A stretch of DNA of 49,694 nucleotides from Granulicella sp. (GTDB lineage: Bacteria; Acidobacteriota; Terriglobia; Terriglobales; Acidobacteriaceae), in NCBI GenBank assembly GCA_027450185.1, contig DAIDKF010000010.1, positions 23,297-72,990 on the forward strand, written 5' to 3'. This document shows positions 33,545-42,743 of this stretch, in pieces. Both the position numbers and the translations under genes were made by a program. The first letter of the stretch is position 1, and every line of letters begins with the position of its first letter. Below the pieces are notes generated by a model. It was not told where the DNA came from. It saw only the letters and a list, made by a program, of their open reading frames with translations, and ran no database searches.

Positions 33545-33619
33545 GCGGGAGTAACTCAGTGGTAGAGTCACAGCCTTCCAAGCTGTTGGTCGCGGGTTCG
33601 ATTCCCGTCTCCCGCTCCA
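33545..33619 (+). tRNA. tRNA-Gly (TCC)
   Basis: A 75-nt cloverleaf with encoded CCA. The acceptor GCGGGAG pairs with CTCCCGC; anticodon stem ACAGC/GCTGT with loop CTTCCAA (TCC); T arm GCGGGTTCGATTCCCGT. It lies 146 bp after tRNA-Thr(GGT); that spacer is full of degenerate AGCT/CTGGAA-type words. The order here is Thr-Tyr-Thr-Gly, with the last two swapped relative to E. coli. Confidence 0.97.
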
Positions 33620-33651
33620 GATTTTGAAGCTTCGAAGGACGGAAGTAGACC

Positions 33652-33999
33652 ATGGCACAGCCGGAGTTCAAGGTAGACCGCACGACTGCTCTGTATGAGC
33701 GTCCGGCGATGGATGTAGTGGACGCTGCTTCGTTTGGCGCGGTGAAGCAGGCGATTGCAAACGCTTTTGCGGTGGGGAATGTGGAGAAGTTTTTGAAGTC
33801 GGTGGGCCGGGCCGGGCTGCGGATTCGTGACTTTGAAGACGTGGCGGGCGCGGGGTTGCTGGGTGCGGGTGCGGCGGCACAGTATGCGAAGTTGCCGAAT
33901 GGCGATCAGGGACAGATTCGGGAGTTTTATCTGGCGTCGCTGGAGCAGGTGGAGCTCGCTCTGCGGGATAAATATTTCAAGATCTACGCGTACTACTAA
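33652..33999 (+). CDS. Small conserved-looking protein of unknown function upstream of tuf
   Basis: A 115-residue soluble protein, ATG 6 nt after GGAAG. It contains a helical segment with [15 protein letters not shown] and an Ala/Gly-rich [17 protein letters not shown], ending [27 protein letters not shown], a Tyr-rich amphipathic helix. No membrane span, signal peptide or known motif. Its codon use matches the core genes around it, and it lies 32 bp after tRNA-Gly and 90 bp before tuf, so it is probably transcribed with them. Function not recognised. Confidence 0.7.
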   Translation: MAQPEFKVDRTTALYERPAMDVVDAASFGAVKQAIANAFAVGNVEKFLKSVGRAGLRIRDFEDVAGAGLLGAGAAAQYAKLPNGDQGQIREFYLASLEQVELALRDKYFKIYAYY

Positions 34000-34089
34000 G
34001 CAGAGCGGGTGCGCGTGATGGCCGGGATGATCCGGCGATGAGGGTTGCAGCATAGTCTGGTTTCGATACCGAGAGGAAAGTGAGCAGTC

Positions 34090-35277
34090 ATGGGCAAGGA
34101 AAAATTTGATCGCAGCAAGCCGCACGTAAACATCGGGACGATCGGGCACATCGATCATGGCAAGACGACGCTGACGGCGGCGATTACGAAGGTGCTGTCG
34201 AAGCATAATCCGAAGAACAGTTTCCGGTCGTTCGACACGATCGACAACGCACCGGAAGAGCGGGAGCGCGGCATCACGATTGCGACCTCGCACGTGGAGT
34301 ATGAGACGGCGAACCGGCACTATGCGCACGTGGACTGCCCGGGGCACGCGGATTACATCAAGAACATGATTACGGGTGCGGCGCAGATGGATGGGGCGAT
34401 TCTGGTGGTGGCGGCCACCGACGGCCCGATGCCGCAGACCAAGGAGCATGTGCTGCTGGCGCGGCAGGTGGGCGTTCCGTTCATCGTTGTGTTCCTGAAC
34501 AAGTGCGATGCGGTGGAGGACGAAGAGCTGATCGAGCTGGTGGAGATGGAGGTCCGCGAGCTGCTGAGCAAGTACGATTATCCGGGCGACGATACGCCGA
34601 TCATTCGGGGCTCGGCGCTGGGCGCGCTCAATGGCGAGGCGCAGTGGGAGGCGAAGATCGACGAGCTGATGGCGGCGGTGGACAAGTACATTCCGCAGCC
34701 GGAGCGGGCTGTGGATCTGCCGTTCCTGATGCCGATTGAGGATATCTTCTCGATCTCCGGCCGTGGGACGGTGGTGACCGGACGCATCGAGCGGGGCAAG
34801 ATCAAGGTAGGCGAGCCGTGCTCGATTGTGGGCTTCCGGGAGACGCAGCAGACGGTATGCACGGGCGTGGAGATGTTCAAGAAGCAGTTGGACGAAGGCA
34901 TGGCGGGCGATAATGCGGGGCTGCTGCTGCGCGGCATTGCGAAGGAGGATGTGGAGCGCGGGCAGGTGCTGGCCAAGCCTGGATCGATCACGCCGCACAC
35001 GGACTTCAAGGGCGAGGTGTATGTGCTGAGCAAGGAGGAGGGCGGGCGTCATACGCCGTTCTTCAACGGGTACAGGCCGCAGTTTTACTTCCGGACGACG
35101 GACGTGACGGGCTCGGCGAAGCTGCCCGAGGGCACGGAGATGTGCATGCCGGGAGATAACATCCAGCTCACGATTGCGCTGCATACGCCGGTCGCGATGG
35201 AGAAGGGGCTGCGCTTCGCCATCCGCGAGGGTGGACGCACGGTCGGCGCCGGAACCATCAGCGAGATCATCAAGTAG
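34090..35277 (+). CDS. tuf: Translation elongation factor Tu
   Basis: A 395-residue GTPase that brings aminoacyl-tRNA to the ribosome. The G domain has G1 GHIDHGKT, G2 RGIT, G3 DCPGHADY, G4 NKCD and G5 SAL; domains 2 and 3 follow, with [20 protein letters not shown] and [16 protein letters not shown]. Length is as in E. coli (394). The Shine-Dalgarno-like GAGAGGAAAG lies about 10 nt before the ATG. It follows the tRNA cluster and precedes rpsJ by 161 bp. fusA, rpsG and rpsL, which usually stand upstream of tuf in the str operon, are not here, so this is the tufB-like, tRNA-linked arrangement fused to the S10 operon. Confidence 0.98.
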   Translation: MGKEKFDRSKPHVNIGTIGHIDHGKTTLTAAITKVLSKHNPKNSFRSFDTIDNAPEERERGITIATSHVEYETANRHYAHVDCPGHADYIKNMITGAAQMDGAILVVAATDGPMPQTKEHVLLARQVGVPFIVVFLNKCDAVEDEELIELVEMEVRELLSKYDYPGDDTPIIRGSALGALNGEAQWEAKIDELMAAVDKYIPQPERAVDLPFLMPIEDIFSISGRGTVVTGRIERGKIKVGEPCSIVGFRETQQTVCTGVEMFKKQLDEGMAGDNAGLLLRGIAKEDVERGQVLAKPGSITPHTDFKGEVYVLSKEEGGRHTPFFNGYRPQFYFRTTDVTGSAKLPEGTEMCMPGDNIQLTIALHTPVAMEKGLRFAIREGGRTVGAGTISEIIK

Positions 35278-35339
35278 GGCTGCGCGGACGGTGAGAGTTT
35301 TCTTGCCGGACCGCGGGGCAATATTTCAATTTCAACGAG

Positions 35340-35377
35340 GGCTGCCGGTTCGCCAAGAGGTACGACGGCCGGCAGCC
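35340..35377 (+). promoter_or_regulatory. Hairpin in the tuf-rpsJ leader
   Basis: GGCTGCCGG (35340-35348) pairs perfectly with CCGGCAGCC (35369-35377) around a 20-nt loop, 62 bp before rpsJ. There is no U-tract, so a pure terminator is unlikely. It stands where the S10 leader of enterobacteria carries its L4-responsive attenuator, but I see no sequence likeness to that leader. Confidence 0.4.
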
Positions 35378-35438
35378 ACTCCAAACGATCTTTGAGTAAG
35401 GGCTCTTGACGGAGCACTGGAAAGCATAGAGATTCGCC

Positions 35439-35756
35439 ATGGCACAGCAACGCATTCGCATTCGCCTGAAGGCATATGATTACCGCGTCCTCGACGTCTC
35501 CACCAGCGAGATTGTTGAGACCGCTAAGCGCACGGGAGCGCAGGTTGCGGGACCGATTCCGCTGCCGACGATGAAGAACAAGTATTGCGTTCTGCGCTCG
35601 CCGCACGTGGACAAGAAGTCGCGCGAGGCCTTTGAGATCCGGACGCACAAGCGCCTGATCGACATCCTGGAGCCGACGCAGCAGACGGTTGACGCGCTGA
35701 TGAAGCTCGATCTGCCGGCAGGCGTGGACGTAGAGATTAAGACGGTGACGAAGTAA
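35439..35756 (+). CDS. rpsJ: 30S ribosomal protein S10
   Basis: 105 residues (E. coli 103). Begins with [15 protein letters not shown] and contains the family block [24 protein letters not shown] in pieces ([16 protein letters not shown]) and PAGVDVEIK at the end. It binds 16S rRNA in the 30S head and also acts as NusE in antitermination. First gene of the S10 series; 161 bp after tuf, 108 bp before rplC. Only a weak AGAG ribosome-binding site is visible. Confidence 0.98.
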   Translation: MAQQRIRIRLKAYDYRVLDVSTSEIVETAKRTGAQVAGPIPLPTMKNKYCVLRSPHVDKKSREAFEIRTHKRLIDILEPTQQTVDALMKLDLPAGVDVEIKTVTK

Positions 35757-35864
35757 GTCGTCGCCGCCCGGAGTGGATTCCCGACTGGAATGGCAGTTAA
35801 GGAATGCAAGCGCAACACCTACAGTGCTCGCCAAGGCTGAGCATGATGAGGAAAGGAAGCAGAA

Positions 35865-36599
35865 ATGAGTGTTACAGGGATTCTCGGCAAGAAGATTGGC
35901 ATGACGCAGCTGTTCGATGACCGCGGCGATATTCACCCGGTTACGGTGCTGAAGGTTGGGCCGTGCGTGATTACGCAGTTGAAGACGCTGGCCAAGGACG
36001 GCTACGATGCCGCGCAGATCGGTCTGGTGGAGTTTGTCAAGGCGTCCAAGGTGAACAAGGCGATGACCGGACACTTTGCGAAGTCGAATGTGCCGCCGGT
36101 GCGTGAGATTCGCGAGGTTCAACTGGAGTCGGTCTCGGGCGAAGAGGATGACCAGACGGCGAAGGCTGGCGACCGCATTACGGTCGAGATCTTCTCCGAG
36201 ACGAAGTTTGTGGATGTGATTGGCAACTCGAAGGGCCGCGGGTTCTCGGGCGTGGTTCGTCGCCATGGTTTTGGTGGTGGTCCCAAGTCGCACGGTCACA
36301 TGTTCCAGATCCAGGGTTCGATTGGAGCGTCTTCGTTTCCCTCGCGCGTGTTTCCGGGGCAGCGCATGCCAGGGCATTTTGGTACCGACCAGGTGACTGT
36401 GCGGAACCTTCGTGTTCGCGGGATTGATGTTGAAGACAATTTGCTGATGGTCGAGGGTGCGGTTCCGGGGGCTCGGGATGGATACGTGCTGGTCTCCAAG
36501 GCAAAGGCGCCACCGAGAGAGCGTCGCGGATTCGCCGGTGCTGAGACGCGCGATGCGTTGAAAGCCTCGAAGAAGGCAGCAGCCGGCAAGAAGAAGTAG
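35865..36599 (+). CDS. rplC: 50S ribosomal protein L3
   Basis: 244 residues, longer than E. coli L3 (209), because of an internal acidic insertion (VSGEEDDQTAKAG) and a basic C-terminal tail (KASKKAAAGKKK). Conserved core: GILGKKIGMTQLF at the N-terminus, GFSGVVRRHGFGGGP, SHGHM, FPGQRMPGHFG and VEGAVPGARDG. It binds near the peptidyl-transferase centre. GGAAG lies 6-10 nt before the ATG. Separated from rplD by 147 bp. Confidence 0.98.
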   Translation: MSVTGILGKKIGMTQLFDDRGDIHPVTVLKVGPCVITQLKTLAKDGYDAAQIGLVEFVKASKVNKAMTGHFAKSNVPPVREIREVQLESVSGEEDDQTAKAGDRITVEIFSETKFVDVIGNSKGRGFSGVVRRHGFGGGPKSHGHMFQIQGSIGASSFPSRVFPGQRMPGHFGTDQVTVRNLRVRGIDVEDNLLMVEGAVPGARDGYVLVSKAKAPPRERRGFAGAETRDALKASKKAAAGKKK

Positions 36600-36746
36600 G
36601 CCCTGTGCGGGCGGCTGGTAGCGCTTGTAGCGCAGAGGCCTGCCGCGAGATCGAGTATCAACCTCTGCTCGGGGAATAGACCGGTAAAAGCAGACGAACA
36701 AGAGATGAGCCTGCGGCAACGATCGCGGGCAAGAAGAGAGAAGACG

Positions 36747-37415
36747 ATGGCAAACATCAAAGTAGTCGATCTCGGCGGGAAGGAAGTCGGGACGTTTGAA
36801 CTCGACGAGATCTTCGCAGGCGAGGTCAACGAGGCGTTGCTCTGGGAGGCGGTGAAGCACTATCGTGCCAGCCTGCGCCAGGGAACGCATGCAACCAAAA
36901 ACCGCAAGGCAGTATCGGGCGCTGGCAAGAAGCTGTGGAAGCAGAAGGGAACCGGGCGCGCTCGCGTTGGCTCGATTCGTACTCCACTGTGGCGCGGCGG
37001 CGGCACGGTCCACGGACCTCAGCCACGCAGCTACGAGTATCAGTTTCCGCGCAAGAAGCTGCTGGGTGCATTGCGTTCGGCGATTGCGTCGAAGATCAAC
37101 GACGGCAAGCTGACGATAGTTGAGAACTTTGATGTGGCCGAGTTGAAGACCAAGGTCTACCGCGAGGCGCTGAACAAGCTCGATGCGAAAAAGACGGCGT
37201 TGCTGGTTGAGAGCTCACAGCAGTTGAGCGAGAAGTTATATCTTGGATCACGCAATCTGCAGGGCGTGGAGCTGGTGCTCTCGTCTGAGGTGCATCCATA
37301 CGATCTGTTGAAGTATGAGAACGCCATCTTCTCGAAGGCCGCCTTCGAGACCCTGACCGAGACGCTGAAGAAGGCAGTCTCCAAGCGGCAGCACGCCGAG
37401 AAGGAGGCCGCATAA
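36747..37415 (+). CDS. rplD: 50S ribosomal protein L4
   Basis: 222 residues from the ATG at 36747 (MANIKVVDLGG), preceded by GAGAGAAGACG; an upstream in-frame Met at 36705 adds only basic leader residues. It has the exit-tunnel loop GTHATKNRKAVSGAGKKLWKQKGTGRAR in pieces (KLWKQKGTGRARVGS) and RGGGTVHGPQPR. L4 lines the exit tunnel and in enterobacteria represses its own operon; whether that applies here is not visible. The stop is directly followed by the rplW ATG, the only zero-gap junction in the series. Confidence 0.98.
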   Translation: MANIKVVDLGGKEVGTFELDEIFAGEVNEALLWEAVKHYRASLRQGTHATKNRKAVSGAGKKLWKQKGTGRARVGSIRTPLWRGGGTVHGPQPRSYEYQFPRKKLLGALRSAIASKINDGKLTIVENFDVAELKTKVYREALNKLDAKKTALLVESSQQLSEKLYLGSRNLQGVELVLSSEVHPYDLLKYENAIFSKAAFETLTETLKKAVSKRQHAEKEAA

Positions 37416-37709
37416 ATGCCTACTCTATATAACGTGATTCGCCGCCCGCTGATTACCGAGAAGGCCCTAACCTCACGCGAGGTCGAGGGATCGCTGGTGT
37501 TCGAAGTGGCTGCCAACGCCACCAAGACCGAGGTCAAGCAGGCTGTTGAGGCGCTGTTCAATGTGAAGGTGGCGAGCATTCGCACCATCAGTGTTGTCGG
37601 CAAAGAGCGGAAGCGCGGAAAGTTCGCAGGGTATCTCCCTGACTGGAAGAAGGCGTATGTGCGCCTGAAGGCCGGCGAGAAGGTACCGGATTTTGCCGCA
37701 GAGGTCTAG
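37416..37709 (+). CDS. rplW: 50S ribosomal protein L23
   Basis: 97 residues. Starts PTLYNVIRRPLITEKAL, then VFEVAANATKTEVKQAVE and the loop region GKERKRGKFAGYLPDWKKA before AYVRLKAGEKV, all standard for bacterial L23. It docks trigger factor and SRP at the exit site. The ribosome-binding site GAAGGAGG lies within the end of rplD, so the two are translationally coupled. A 138-bp spacer separates it from rplB. Confidence 0.98.
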   Translation: MPTLYNVIRRPLITEKALTSREVEGSLVFEVAANATKTEVKQAVEALFNVKVASIRTISVVGKERKRGKFAGYLPDWKKAYVRLKAGEKVPDFAAEV

Positions 37710-37847
37710 AAGTAACAAGCAGGAAACAGGAAGTAGCCAGAGGTGAAGTGCAGTAGTACCGATGGCTGTGTACGTTCAAGTAGCAAGAGTCATGTATCGC
37801 GCTCGATAAGCAGTTGAAGATAGCGCGGCAGGCAAAGGATTAGAACC

Positions 37848-38678
37848 ATGCCGATTAAATCATTCCGTCCGATTACCCCGACCCTGCGCTTCCAGACGAA
37901 GCTGGTCAACGACGACATTACGACCGACAAGCCGCATAAGCCGTTGCTGTCGGTGAAGCCAAGGACCGGCGGCCGCAACAATATGGGCAAGCTGGTGATC
38001 CGCCACCAGGGTGGCGGCCATAAGCAGAAGCTGCGACTGATCGACTTCAAGCGCGACAAGTTTGGAGTTCCGGGCACAGTCGCCACCATTGAATATGATC
38101 CGAATCGCAGCTCGCGCATTGCGCTGGTGCACTATGCAGATGGCGAGAAGCGCTACATCATTCAGCCGGTAGGGCTGAAGGTTGGCCAGAAGGTGATGAG
38201 CGGCCCGGAGGCAGACATTCTGGTGGGCAATGCGCTGCCGCTGAAGAATATTCCGACTGGAACGATCGTGCACAACATCGAACTGCGTCCGGGCAAGGGT
38301 GCGCAGATGGCGCGTTCGGCCGGAGCGCAGGTCAACCTGATCGCCAAGGAAGGCGACTACGCGCTGCTGAAGATGCCTTCGGGTGAGACGCGCAAGGTGC
38401 TCGTCGAGTGCATGGCGACCATCGGCCAGGTGGGGAATACGGACCATGAGAATGTCACCATTGGCAAGGCAGGACGTAATCGGTGGAAGGGCATTCGGCC
38501 TGCCAACCGCGGCGTTTCTATGAACCCGGTTGATCATCCGCATGGCGGTGGTGAAGGCAAGACCTCGGGTGGACGTCACCCAGTGACGCCGTGGGGCCAG
38601 CCGACACGTGGCTACAAAACACGCAATAACAAGCGGACCGATGTGTTTATCGTGACGCGCAGGAACAAGGGCAAGTAA
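37848..38678 (+). CDS. rplB: 50S ribosomal protein L2
   Basis: 276 residues (E. coli 273). Conserved blocks are [30 protein letters not shown] in pieces ([12 protein letters not shown]), [28 protein letters not shown], and the signature [23 protein letters not shown], whose His is needed near the peptidyl-transferase centre. It stabilises subunit joining and tRNA binding. 119 bp before rpsS; the spacer carries degenerate CAGCTAA words like those near the tRNA genes. Confidence 0.98.
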   Translation: MPIKSFRPITPTLRFQTKLVNDDITTDKPHKPLLSVKPRTGGRNNMGKLVIRHQGGGHKQKLRLIDFKRDKFGVPGTVATIEYDPNRSSRIALVHYADGEKRYIIQPVGLKVGQKVMSGPEADILVGNALPLKNIPTGTIVHNIELRPGKGAQMARSAGAQVNLIAKEGDYALLKMPSGETRKVLVECMATIGQVGNTDHENVTIGKAGRNRWKGIRPANRGVSMNPVDHPHGGGEGKTSGGRHPVTPWGQPTRGYKTRNNKRTDVFIVTRRNKGK

Positions 38679-38797
38679 GGCGGCTGCCAGCTAAAAGACG
38701 AAGCGCGCAGCTAAGAGTTTCCCGGGAAGTAAAAGCAACACCAAGTCTCGTATCTAAGAGATTCGTCGTATTCAGCACTACAGTATCGGAGTTAGTT

Positions 38798-39082
38798 ATG
38801 TCACGTTCAACGAAGAAGGGCCCGTTCATCGATGCTCACCTAATGGTCAAGATCGAGGCGATGAACACCGCCAATGAGAAGAAGGTCATCCGGACATGGT
38901 CACGCCGCTCCACCATTCATCCGGATATGGTTGGCCACACGATCGCGGTACACAACGGCCGCAAGTTCATCCCGGTGTACTGCACGGAGAACATGGTGGG
39001 CCATAAGCTCGGTGAGTTCTCGGCGACGCGCACGTTCAAGGGTCACTCGGCGAAGGCTGGCGATACGGCGAAGGGCAAGTAA
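38798..39082 (+). CDS. rpsS: 30S ribosomal protein S19
   Basis: 94 residues. [15 protein letters not shown] at the start, then [19 protein letters not shown] in pieces ([15 protein letters not shown]), [11 protein letters not shown] and [10 protein letters not shown], all family signatures. It forms the intersubunit bridge of the 30S head with S13. 119 bp after rplB and 60 bp before the rplV start. Confidence 0.98.
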   Translation: MSRSTKKGPFIDAHLMVKIEAMNTANEKKVIRTWSRRSTIHPDMVGHTIAVHNGRKFIPVYCTENMVGHKLGEFSATRTFKGHSAKAGDTAKGK

Positions 39083-39142
39083 GCCGGCGCGGGAATTGTT
39101 CGATCAAGATTAGACAGAATTGTACGTTTGAAGGACATCGCA

Positions 39143-39655
39143 ATGCATAAAGCAATCGCACCAAAGAATCCCGAGTTCCGCGCTGAGGCCCGATTTCAGC
39201 GCTGCAGCCCGCAGAAGGCCAAGCTCGTGCTGGACCTGATCAAGGGTCTGCGCGTCGAAAAGGCCATCAACACCGTGGCCTTCACCAACAAGCGTATTGC
39301 GCCGGTGGTGGAGAAAGTTCTGCGCTCAGCCGTCCAGAATGCGCAGCATCTCTCCGATGAGCGGGGCCTCGATGTCGACATTGACAACCTGTACGTCAAG
39401 ACTGCAGTCGCAAACGATGGGCCGCGCATGAAGCGCATCCGCCCTGCTCCGATGGGACGGGCGTTCCGCTATCAGCGCCGCATTGCGCACATCATCATCA
39501 CGGTGGCAGAGAAGAAGGCTGCCGCGGTAGAGGTAGAGGCTACTCCTGAGCTGGAGAAGAAGACGGCAGGCAAGCCCGCAGCCAAGAAGAAGACTGTGGC
39601 GAAAAAGGCTGTCGCCAAGAAGACGCCGGCGAAGAAGGCTGCCGCAGCCAAGTAA
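39143..39655 (+). CDS. rplV: 50S ribosomal protein L22 with basic C-terminal extension
   Basis: 170 residues starting at ATG 39143 after AAGGA; E. coli L22 has 110. The family core covers about residues 5-120 (ARFQRCSPQKAKLVLDLI in pieces, AVQNAQHL, GPRMKRIRPAPMGRA and YQRRIAHIIITV). It is followed by about 45 residues rich in Ala and Lys with repeated AKK units (KKTVAKKAVAKKTPAKKA), probably disordered and rRNA- or surface-binding. L22 lines the exit tunnel. 117 bp precede rpsC. Confidence 0.97.
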   Translation: MHKAIAPKNPEFRAEARFQRCSPQKAKLVLDLIKGLRVEKAINTVAFTNKRIAPVVEKVLRSAVQNAQHLSDERGLDVDIDNLYVKTAVANDGPRMKRIRPAPMGRAFRYQRRIAHIIITVAEKKAAAVEVEATPELEKKTAGKPAAKKKTVAKKAVAKKTPAKKAAAAK

Positions 39656-39772
39656 CAAGGAACGGACGCGACAGCAGGAACGAATTTTGCAGTAAGCAGT
39701 TGGCACTAACTAGTACTTTTGTTTTATCAACCGCGCCGGCTCAACCGGCTATGGTTCAGGAATAGGGAAGCT

Positions 39773-40444
39773 ATGGGACAGAAGGTCCATCCGTACGGAT
39801 TTCGCCTCGGCGTCAACAAGCCGTGGAAGTCGCGCTGGTTTGTGGAGCGCGGCTACGATAAGTTGCTGGTCGAGGATGTGAAGCTGAAGGCTGAGCTTCG
39901 CGAGAAGCTCAAGGCTGCCGGTGTGAGCTCGGTCGAAGTGGAGCGTCCGGGCAACAAGCTGCGGCTGATCATCCGCACTGCACGTCCGGGCATCATCATC
40001 GGCCGCAAGGGCGCGGAGATCGACAAGCTGAAGGCCGACATCCAGAAGCGCACCAACCGCGAGGTGTTCATCGATATCCTTGAGGTGAACAAGCCGGAGC
40101 TGGATGCGCAGCTGGTGAGCGAAAATATTGCGCTACAGTTGGAGAAGCGCGTCAGCTTCCGCCGGGCGATGCGCAAGAGCGTGGACTCGGCGCTGCGGTT
40201 CGGGTGCAAGGGCATCAAGGTCCGTGTATCGGGCCGCTTGAATGGCAACGAAATCGCGCGGTCGGAGTGGTATCTGCAGGGACGTCTGCCGCTGCACACA
40301 CTCCGCGCAGACGTCGACTACGGATTCTCCGAGGCGCACACGACCTATGGAATTATCGGCGTGAAGACCTGGGTTTATCGTGGCGATATCTATGAGCAGA
40401 AGAAGCGTCGCGAGCCGGCGGTGATCACCACCGGGGCGTTCTAA
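39773..40444 (+). CDS. rpsC: 30S ribosomal protein S3
   Basis: 223 residues starting [13 protein letters not shown] at 39773, with AGGGAAG 3 nt upstream; the longer frame from 39719 is not supported. It has the KH domain motif [14 protein letters not shown] and the [14 protein letters not shown] and [10 protein letters not shown] blocks. S3 shapes the mRNA entry channel. It is followed by the longest spacer in the series, 213 bp, with a hairpin and a candidate promoter. Confidence 0.98.
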   Translation: MGQKVHPYGFRLGVNKPWKSRWFVERGYDKLLVEDVKLKAELREKLKAAGVSSVEVERPGNKLRLIIRTARPGIIIGRKGAEIDKLKADIQKRTNREVFIDILEVNKPELDAQLVSENIALQLEKRVSFRRAMRKSVDSALRFGCKGIKVRVSGRLNGNEIARSEWYLQGRLPLHTLRADVDYGFSEAHTTYGIIGVKTWVYRGDIYEQKKRREPAVITTGAF

Positions 40445-40471
40445 AGGGCGGGATTAGGACCATGGATCGGG

Positions 40472-40512
40472 GACTGGAAGGGAAGTCACGCTTCCAATCT
40501 CCAATTCCAGTC
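40472..40512 (+). terminator. Nested hairpin after rpsC
   Basis: GACTGGAA (40472-40479) pairs with TTCCAGTC (40505-40512); inside it GGAAG (40481-40485) pairs with CTTCC (40491-40495). TGTTATTT follows. It may partly terminate or protect the S10-L4-S3 message before the internal promoter at 40522. Confidence 0.4.
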
Positions 40513-40521
40513 TGTTATTTC

Positions 40522-40550
40522 TTGGCATACCCGCTAATCTTTGCTAAACT
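40522..40550 (+). promoter_or_regulatory. Candidate internal promoter before rplP
   Basis: TTGGCA (40522-40527), 17-bp spacer, TAAACT (40545-40550). The -35 hexamer differs from consensus at one position and the -10 at two. It lies about 105 bp before the rplP start in the longest spacer of the ribosomal series, just after a hairpin. Confidence 0.4.
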
Positions 40551-40657
40551 TATAGGGTTGTCCTCGAGTCTGCCCTAAGCTGTACTTCTGGCTACTGCGG
40601 CAGAGACCCCGGTCAGCACCAGCAGTTCTTCAGTAGTTTGTTCAAAGGAAATTCCTC

Positions 40658-41092
40658 ATGCTTCTACCCAAGAAGGTTAAGTATCGCAAGCAGCAGCGCG
40701 GTCGCATGTGCGGCAAGGCGTGGCGCGGCTCCGACATCTCGTTTGGCGACTATGGTCTGAAGGTTCTGGAGTGCGGCTATATTACTGACCGTCAGATCGA
40801 GGCCTCGCGTATCGCGATGACGCGGTTTATCAAGCGCGGCGGCAAGGTGTGGCTGCGTTTGTTCCCGGATAAGCCGATTACAAAGAAGCCAGCCGAGACC
40901 CGTATGGGTAAGGGCAAAGGTGCTCCGGATCACTGGGTTGCAGTGGTTCGCCCTGGCAAGATTTTGTTCGAGATGGAAGGTGTACCGGTGGAGCTGGCCA
41001 AGGAGGCTATGCGTCTGGCGGCTCATAAGCTTCCACTTAAGACCGCGTTTGTTGTCCGCCCCGGCCTGAAGGTCGAAGTGGTTGCTAAGTAA
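40658..41092 (+). CDS. rplP: 50S ribosomal protein L16
   Basis: 144 residues (E. coli 136). Starts [16 protein letters not shown], then [42 protein letters not shown] and [18 protein letters not shown] in pieces, the usual L16 signatures; Arg-rich loops reach the A-site tRNA and the peptidyl-transferase region. The AAAGGAAA ribosome-binding site is about 8 nt upstream. It may be transcribed from the promoter at 40522 as well as from upstream. Confidence 0.98.
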   Translation: MLLPKKVKYRKQQRGRMCGKAWRGSDISFGDYGLKVLECGYITDRQIEASRIAMTRFIKRGGKVWLRLFPDKPITKKPAETRMGKGKGAPDHWVAVVRPGKILFEMEGVPVELAKEAMRLAAHKLPLKTAFVVRPGLKVEVVAK

Positions 41093-41118
41093 AGCCGTTC
41101 AGGCGAGAAGGAAGCTAT

Positions 41119-41331
41119 ATGGAAATCGACAAGATTCGTAATATGAGCGACGACGAGTTGCAGAGCGAAGAGGCCAAGGCGGCTGAGCAGTTGTTCCGCA
41201 TACGCTTCGCCAAGAGCCTTGGCAAGCAGGAGGGTGTTGGTAAGATCAAGTCCCTCAAGACCGATATCGCACGCATTAAGACCATTGCCAGAGAGCGTTC
41301 GATCGCAACTGTCAAGGCAGGAAAGGAATAG
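41119..41331 (+). CDS. rpmC: 50S ribosomal protein L29
   Basis: 70 residues, two helices: [19 protein letters not shown] and [16 protein letters not shown], then [18 protein letters not shown], the standard L29 hairpin. It sits at the exit tunnel rim next to L23. GAAGGAAG precedes the ATG closely. 26 bp after rplP and 2 bp before rpsQ, the tightest stretch of the series. Confidence 0.97.
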   Translation: MEIDKIRNMSDDELQSEEAKAAEQLFRIRFAKSLGKQEGVGKIKSLKTDIARIKTIARERSIATVKAGKE

Positions 41332-41333
41332 TC

Positions 41334-41663
41334 ATGGCTGAGACCACTGTTGCTACCCCCGTCGCCGAGCAGGCTGCACCGCGCCGCGCCGAAAAGGTTG
41401 GCCTGGTTGTTTCGACGAAGATGGAGAAGACTATCGTCGTTGAGATCGAGATGCGCAAGGCTCACCCTAAGTACAAGCGGGTTCTGAAATCCAATAAGAA
41501 GTTTTATGCGCATGATGAGCAGAACTCGGCACGTGTGGGTGATATGGTTCGCATTCGCGAGACCCGTCCGCTGTCGAAGTTGAAGCGCTGGTCACTGGAA
41601 GAGATTATCCGCCGGTCGTCGTTGTCGACGCTGCCGGATGAGAAGCCGGTTGTTGTCAAGTAG
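41334..41663 (+). CDS. rpsQ: 30S ribosomal protein S17
   Basis: 109 residues (E. coli 84), with an N-terminal Ala/Thr-rich extension of about 20 residues ([15 protein letters not shown]) before the family core [52 protein letters not shown]. It is an OB-fold primary binder of 16S rRNA. AGGAA of its binding site lies inside the end of rpmC. 143 bp separate it from rplN, the usual S10/spc operon boundary. Confidence 0.97.
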   Translation: MAETTVATPVAEQAAPRRAEKVGLVVSTKMEKTIVVEIEMRKAHPKYKRVLKSNKKFYAHDEQNSARVGDMVRIRETRPLSKLKRWSLEEIIRRSSLSTLPDEKPVVVK

Positions 41664-41806
41664 TTGTTCCAATGTTTAGCGTCTTGGGCTTGAGTGAGGC
41701 CCGGGTCGCGTGCACGAGATAGTAACGGCCTCCCGCTGTCAGGCTCTCGGGCAAGTTTCCCCTCTCGAGCCCGTACCTGGCGAGAGATTGAACCAGGAGA
41801 ATCATC

Positions 41807-42178
41807 ATGGCAGTTCAAATGCGCACTATCCTTGCCGTTGCCGATAACTCGGGCGCGCGCAAGCTCCAGGTTATCCTGCCGCTCGGCGGCGGACTCGGCA
41901 AGAAGGCCGGTCTGGGCGATGTGGTCACGGCGGCAGTCAAAGAGGCCTCGCCAGATGGAACGGTTAAGAAAGGCAAGGTAGTCAAGGCGGTCATCGTGCG
42001 CACGCATAAGGAGTATCGTCGCCGGGATGGAACGTATATCCGCTTCGACGAAAATGCCGCAGTTGTGGTCAATGATGCGATGGAGCCGGTTGGAACGCGT
42101 GTGTTTGGACCGGTGGCGCGCGAGTTGCGCGACAAGAAGTTTCTCAAGATTGTCTCGCTGGCGCCTGAAGTTATCTAG
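41807..42178 (+). CDS. rplN: 50S ribosomal protein L14
   Basis: 123 residues, the E. coli length. [21 protein letters not shown] is the usual start, then [40 protein letters not shown] and [11 protein letters not shown]. It binds 23S rRNA at the subunit interface. AGGAG lies about 10 nt upstream. First gene of the spc-type part. Confidence 0.98.
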   Translation: MAVQMRTILAVADNSGARKLQVILPLGGGLGKKAGLGDVVTAAVKEASPDGTVKKGKVVKAVIVRTHKEYRRRDGTYIRFDENAAVVVNDAMEPVGTRVFGPVARELRDKKFLKIVSLAPEVI

Positions 42179-42251
42179 CAAGTTCATTCACGCGGATTCC
42201 GGCTCCGTATGCGTTCTGTGGAGCGCGTGATCGCCGAGGAGAGAAGGTACC

Positions 42252-42623
42252 ATGCCGAATAAGTTCAAGCCGTCAAATGGCAGCAAGTCGAAGATCAGGA
42301 TCAAGCGCAACGATATGGTTGTGGTGATTGCTGGCAAGGATAAGGGAGCGAAGGCGCACCGTGTGTTGCGGGTGATCGCCGACAAGCAGCGCGTTCTGGT
42401 TGAGGGTGTCGGCATGATTAAGAAGCACGTGAAGCCGGATCCGCAGAAGAACATTGCTGGAGGCATTCTCGAACAGGAGGCGCCGATCCACATCTCGAAT
42501 GTGATGCTGGTCGACTCTGAAGGCAAGAGGACGCGCCTTGGATTTCAGGTGGAGGGCGATAAGAAGACGCGGATCGCACGCACCAACGGCGGCGTGATCG
42601 CAGACAAGAAGTTTAAAAAGTAG
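42252..42623 (+). CDS. rplX: 50S ribosomal protein L24
   Basis: 123 residues (E. coli 104), with a basic N-terminal extension (PNKFKPSNGSKSKI) before the KOW-motif core IKRNDMVVVIAGKDKGAKAHRVL. Then VEGVGMIKKHVKP, EAPIHISNVMLVD and TRLGFQVEGDKKTRIA, all conserved. It is an assembly initiator at the exit tunnel rim. GGAGAGAAGG precedes the ATG. 73 bp after rplN, 120 bp before rplE. Confidence 0.97.
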   Translation: MPNKFKPSNGSKSKIRIKRNDMVVVIAGKDKGAKAHRVLRVIADKQRVLVEGVGMIKKHVKPDPQKNIAGGILEQEAPIHISNVMLVDSEGKRTRLGFQVEGDKKTRIARTNGGVIADKKFKK

Positions 42624-42743
42624 ATTGATTACGGCTTTAGGTAAGGGTTGAGTTGGAGTTTCAGCTTGAAGCACGTTGAGCATCCCACGAAACGGTATAC
42701 GGCGTAAGCTACTCCGGAGCCGTGGAGAAAGAGAAGTGAGATC

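Noticed and set aside
33568-35184. Minus-strand 538-codon open frame opposite tuf
   Set aside because: It is the antisense shadow of EF-Tu and also covers a tRNA gene; no motifs, and composition typical of complementary frames.
35085-37013. Minus-strand 642-codon open frame opposite rplC and rplD
   Set aside because: It spans several well-identified ribosomal genes on the other strand and has no homology-like features.
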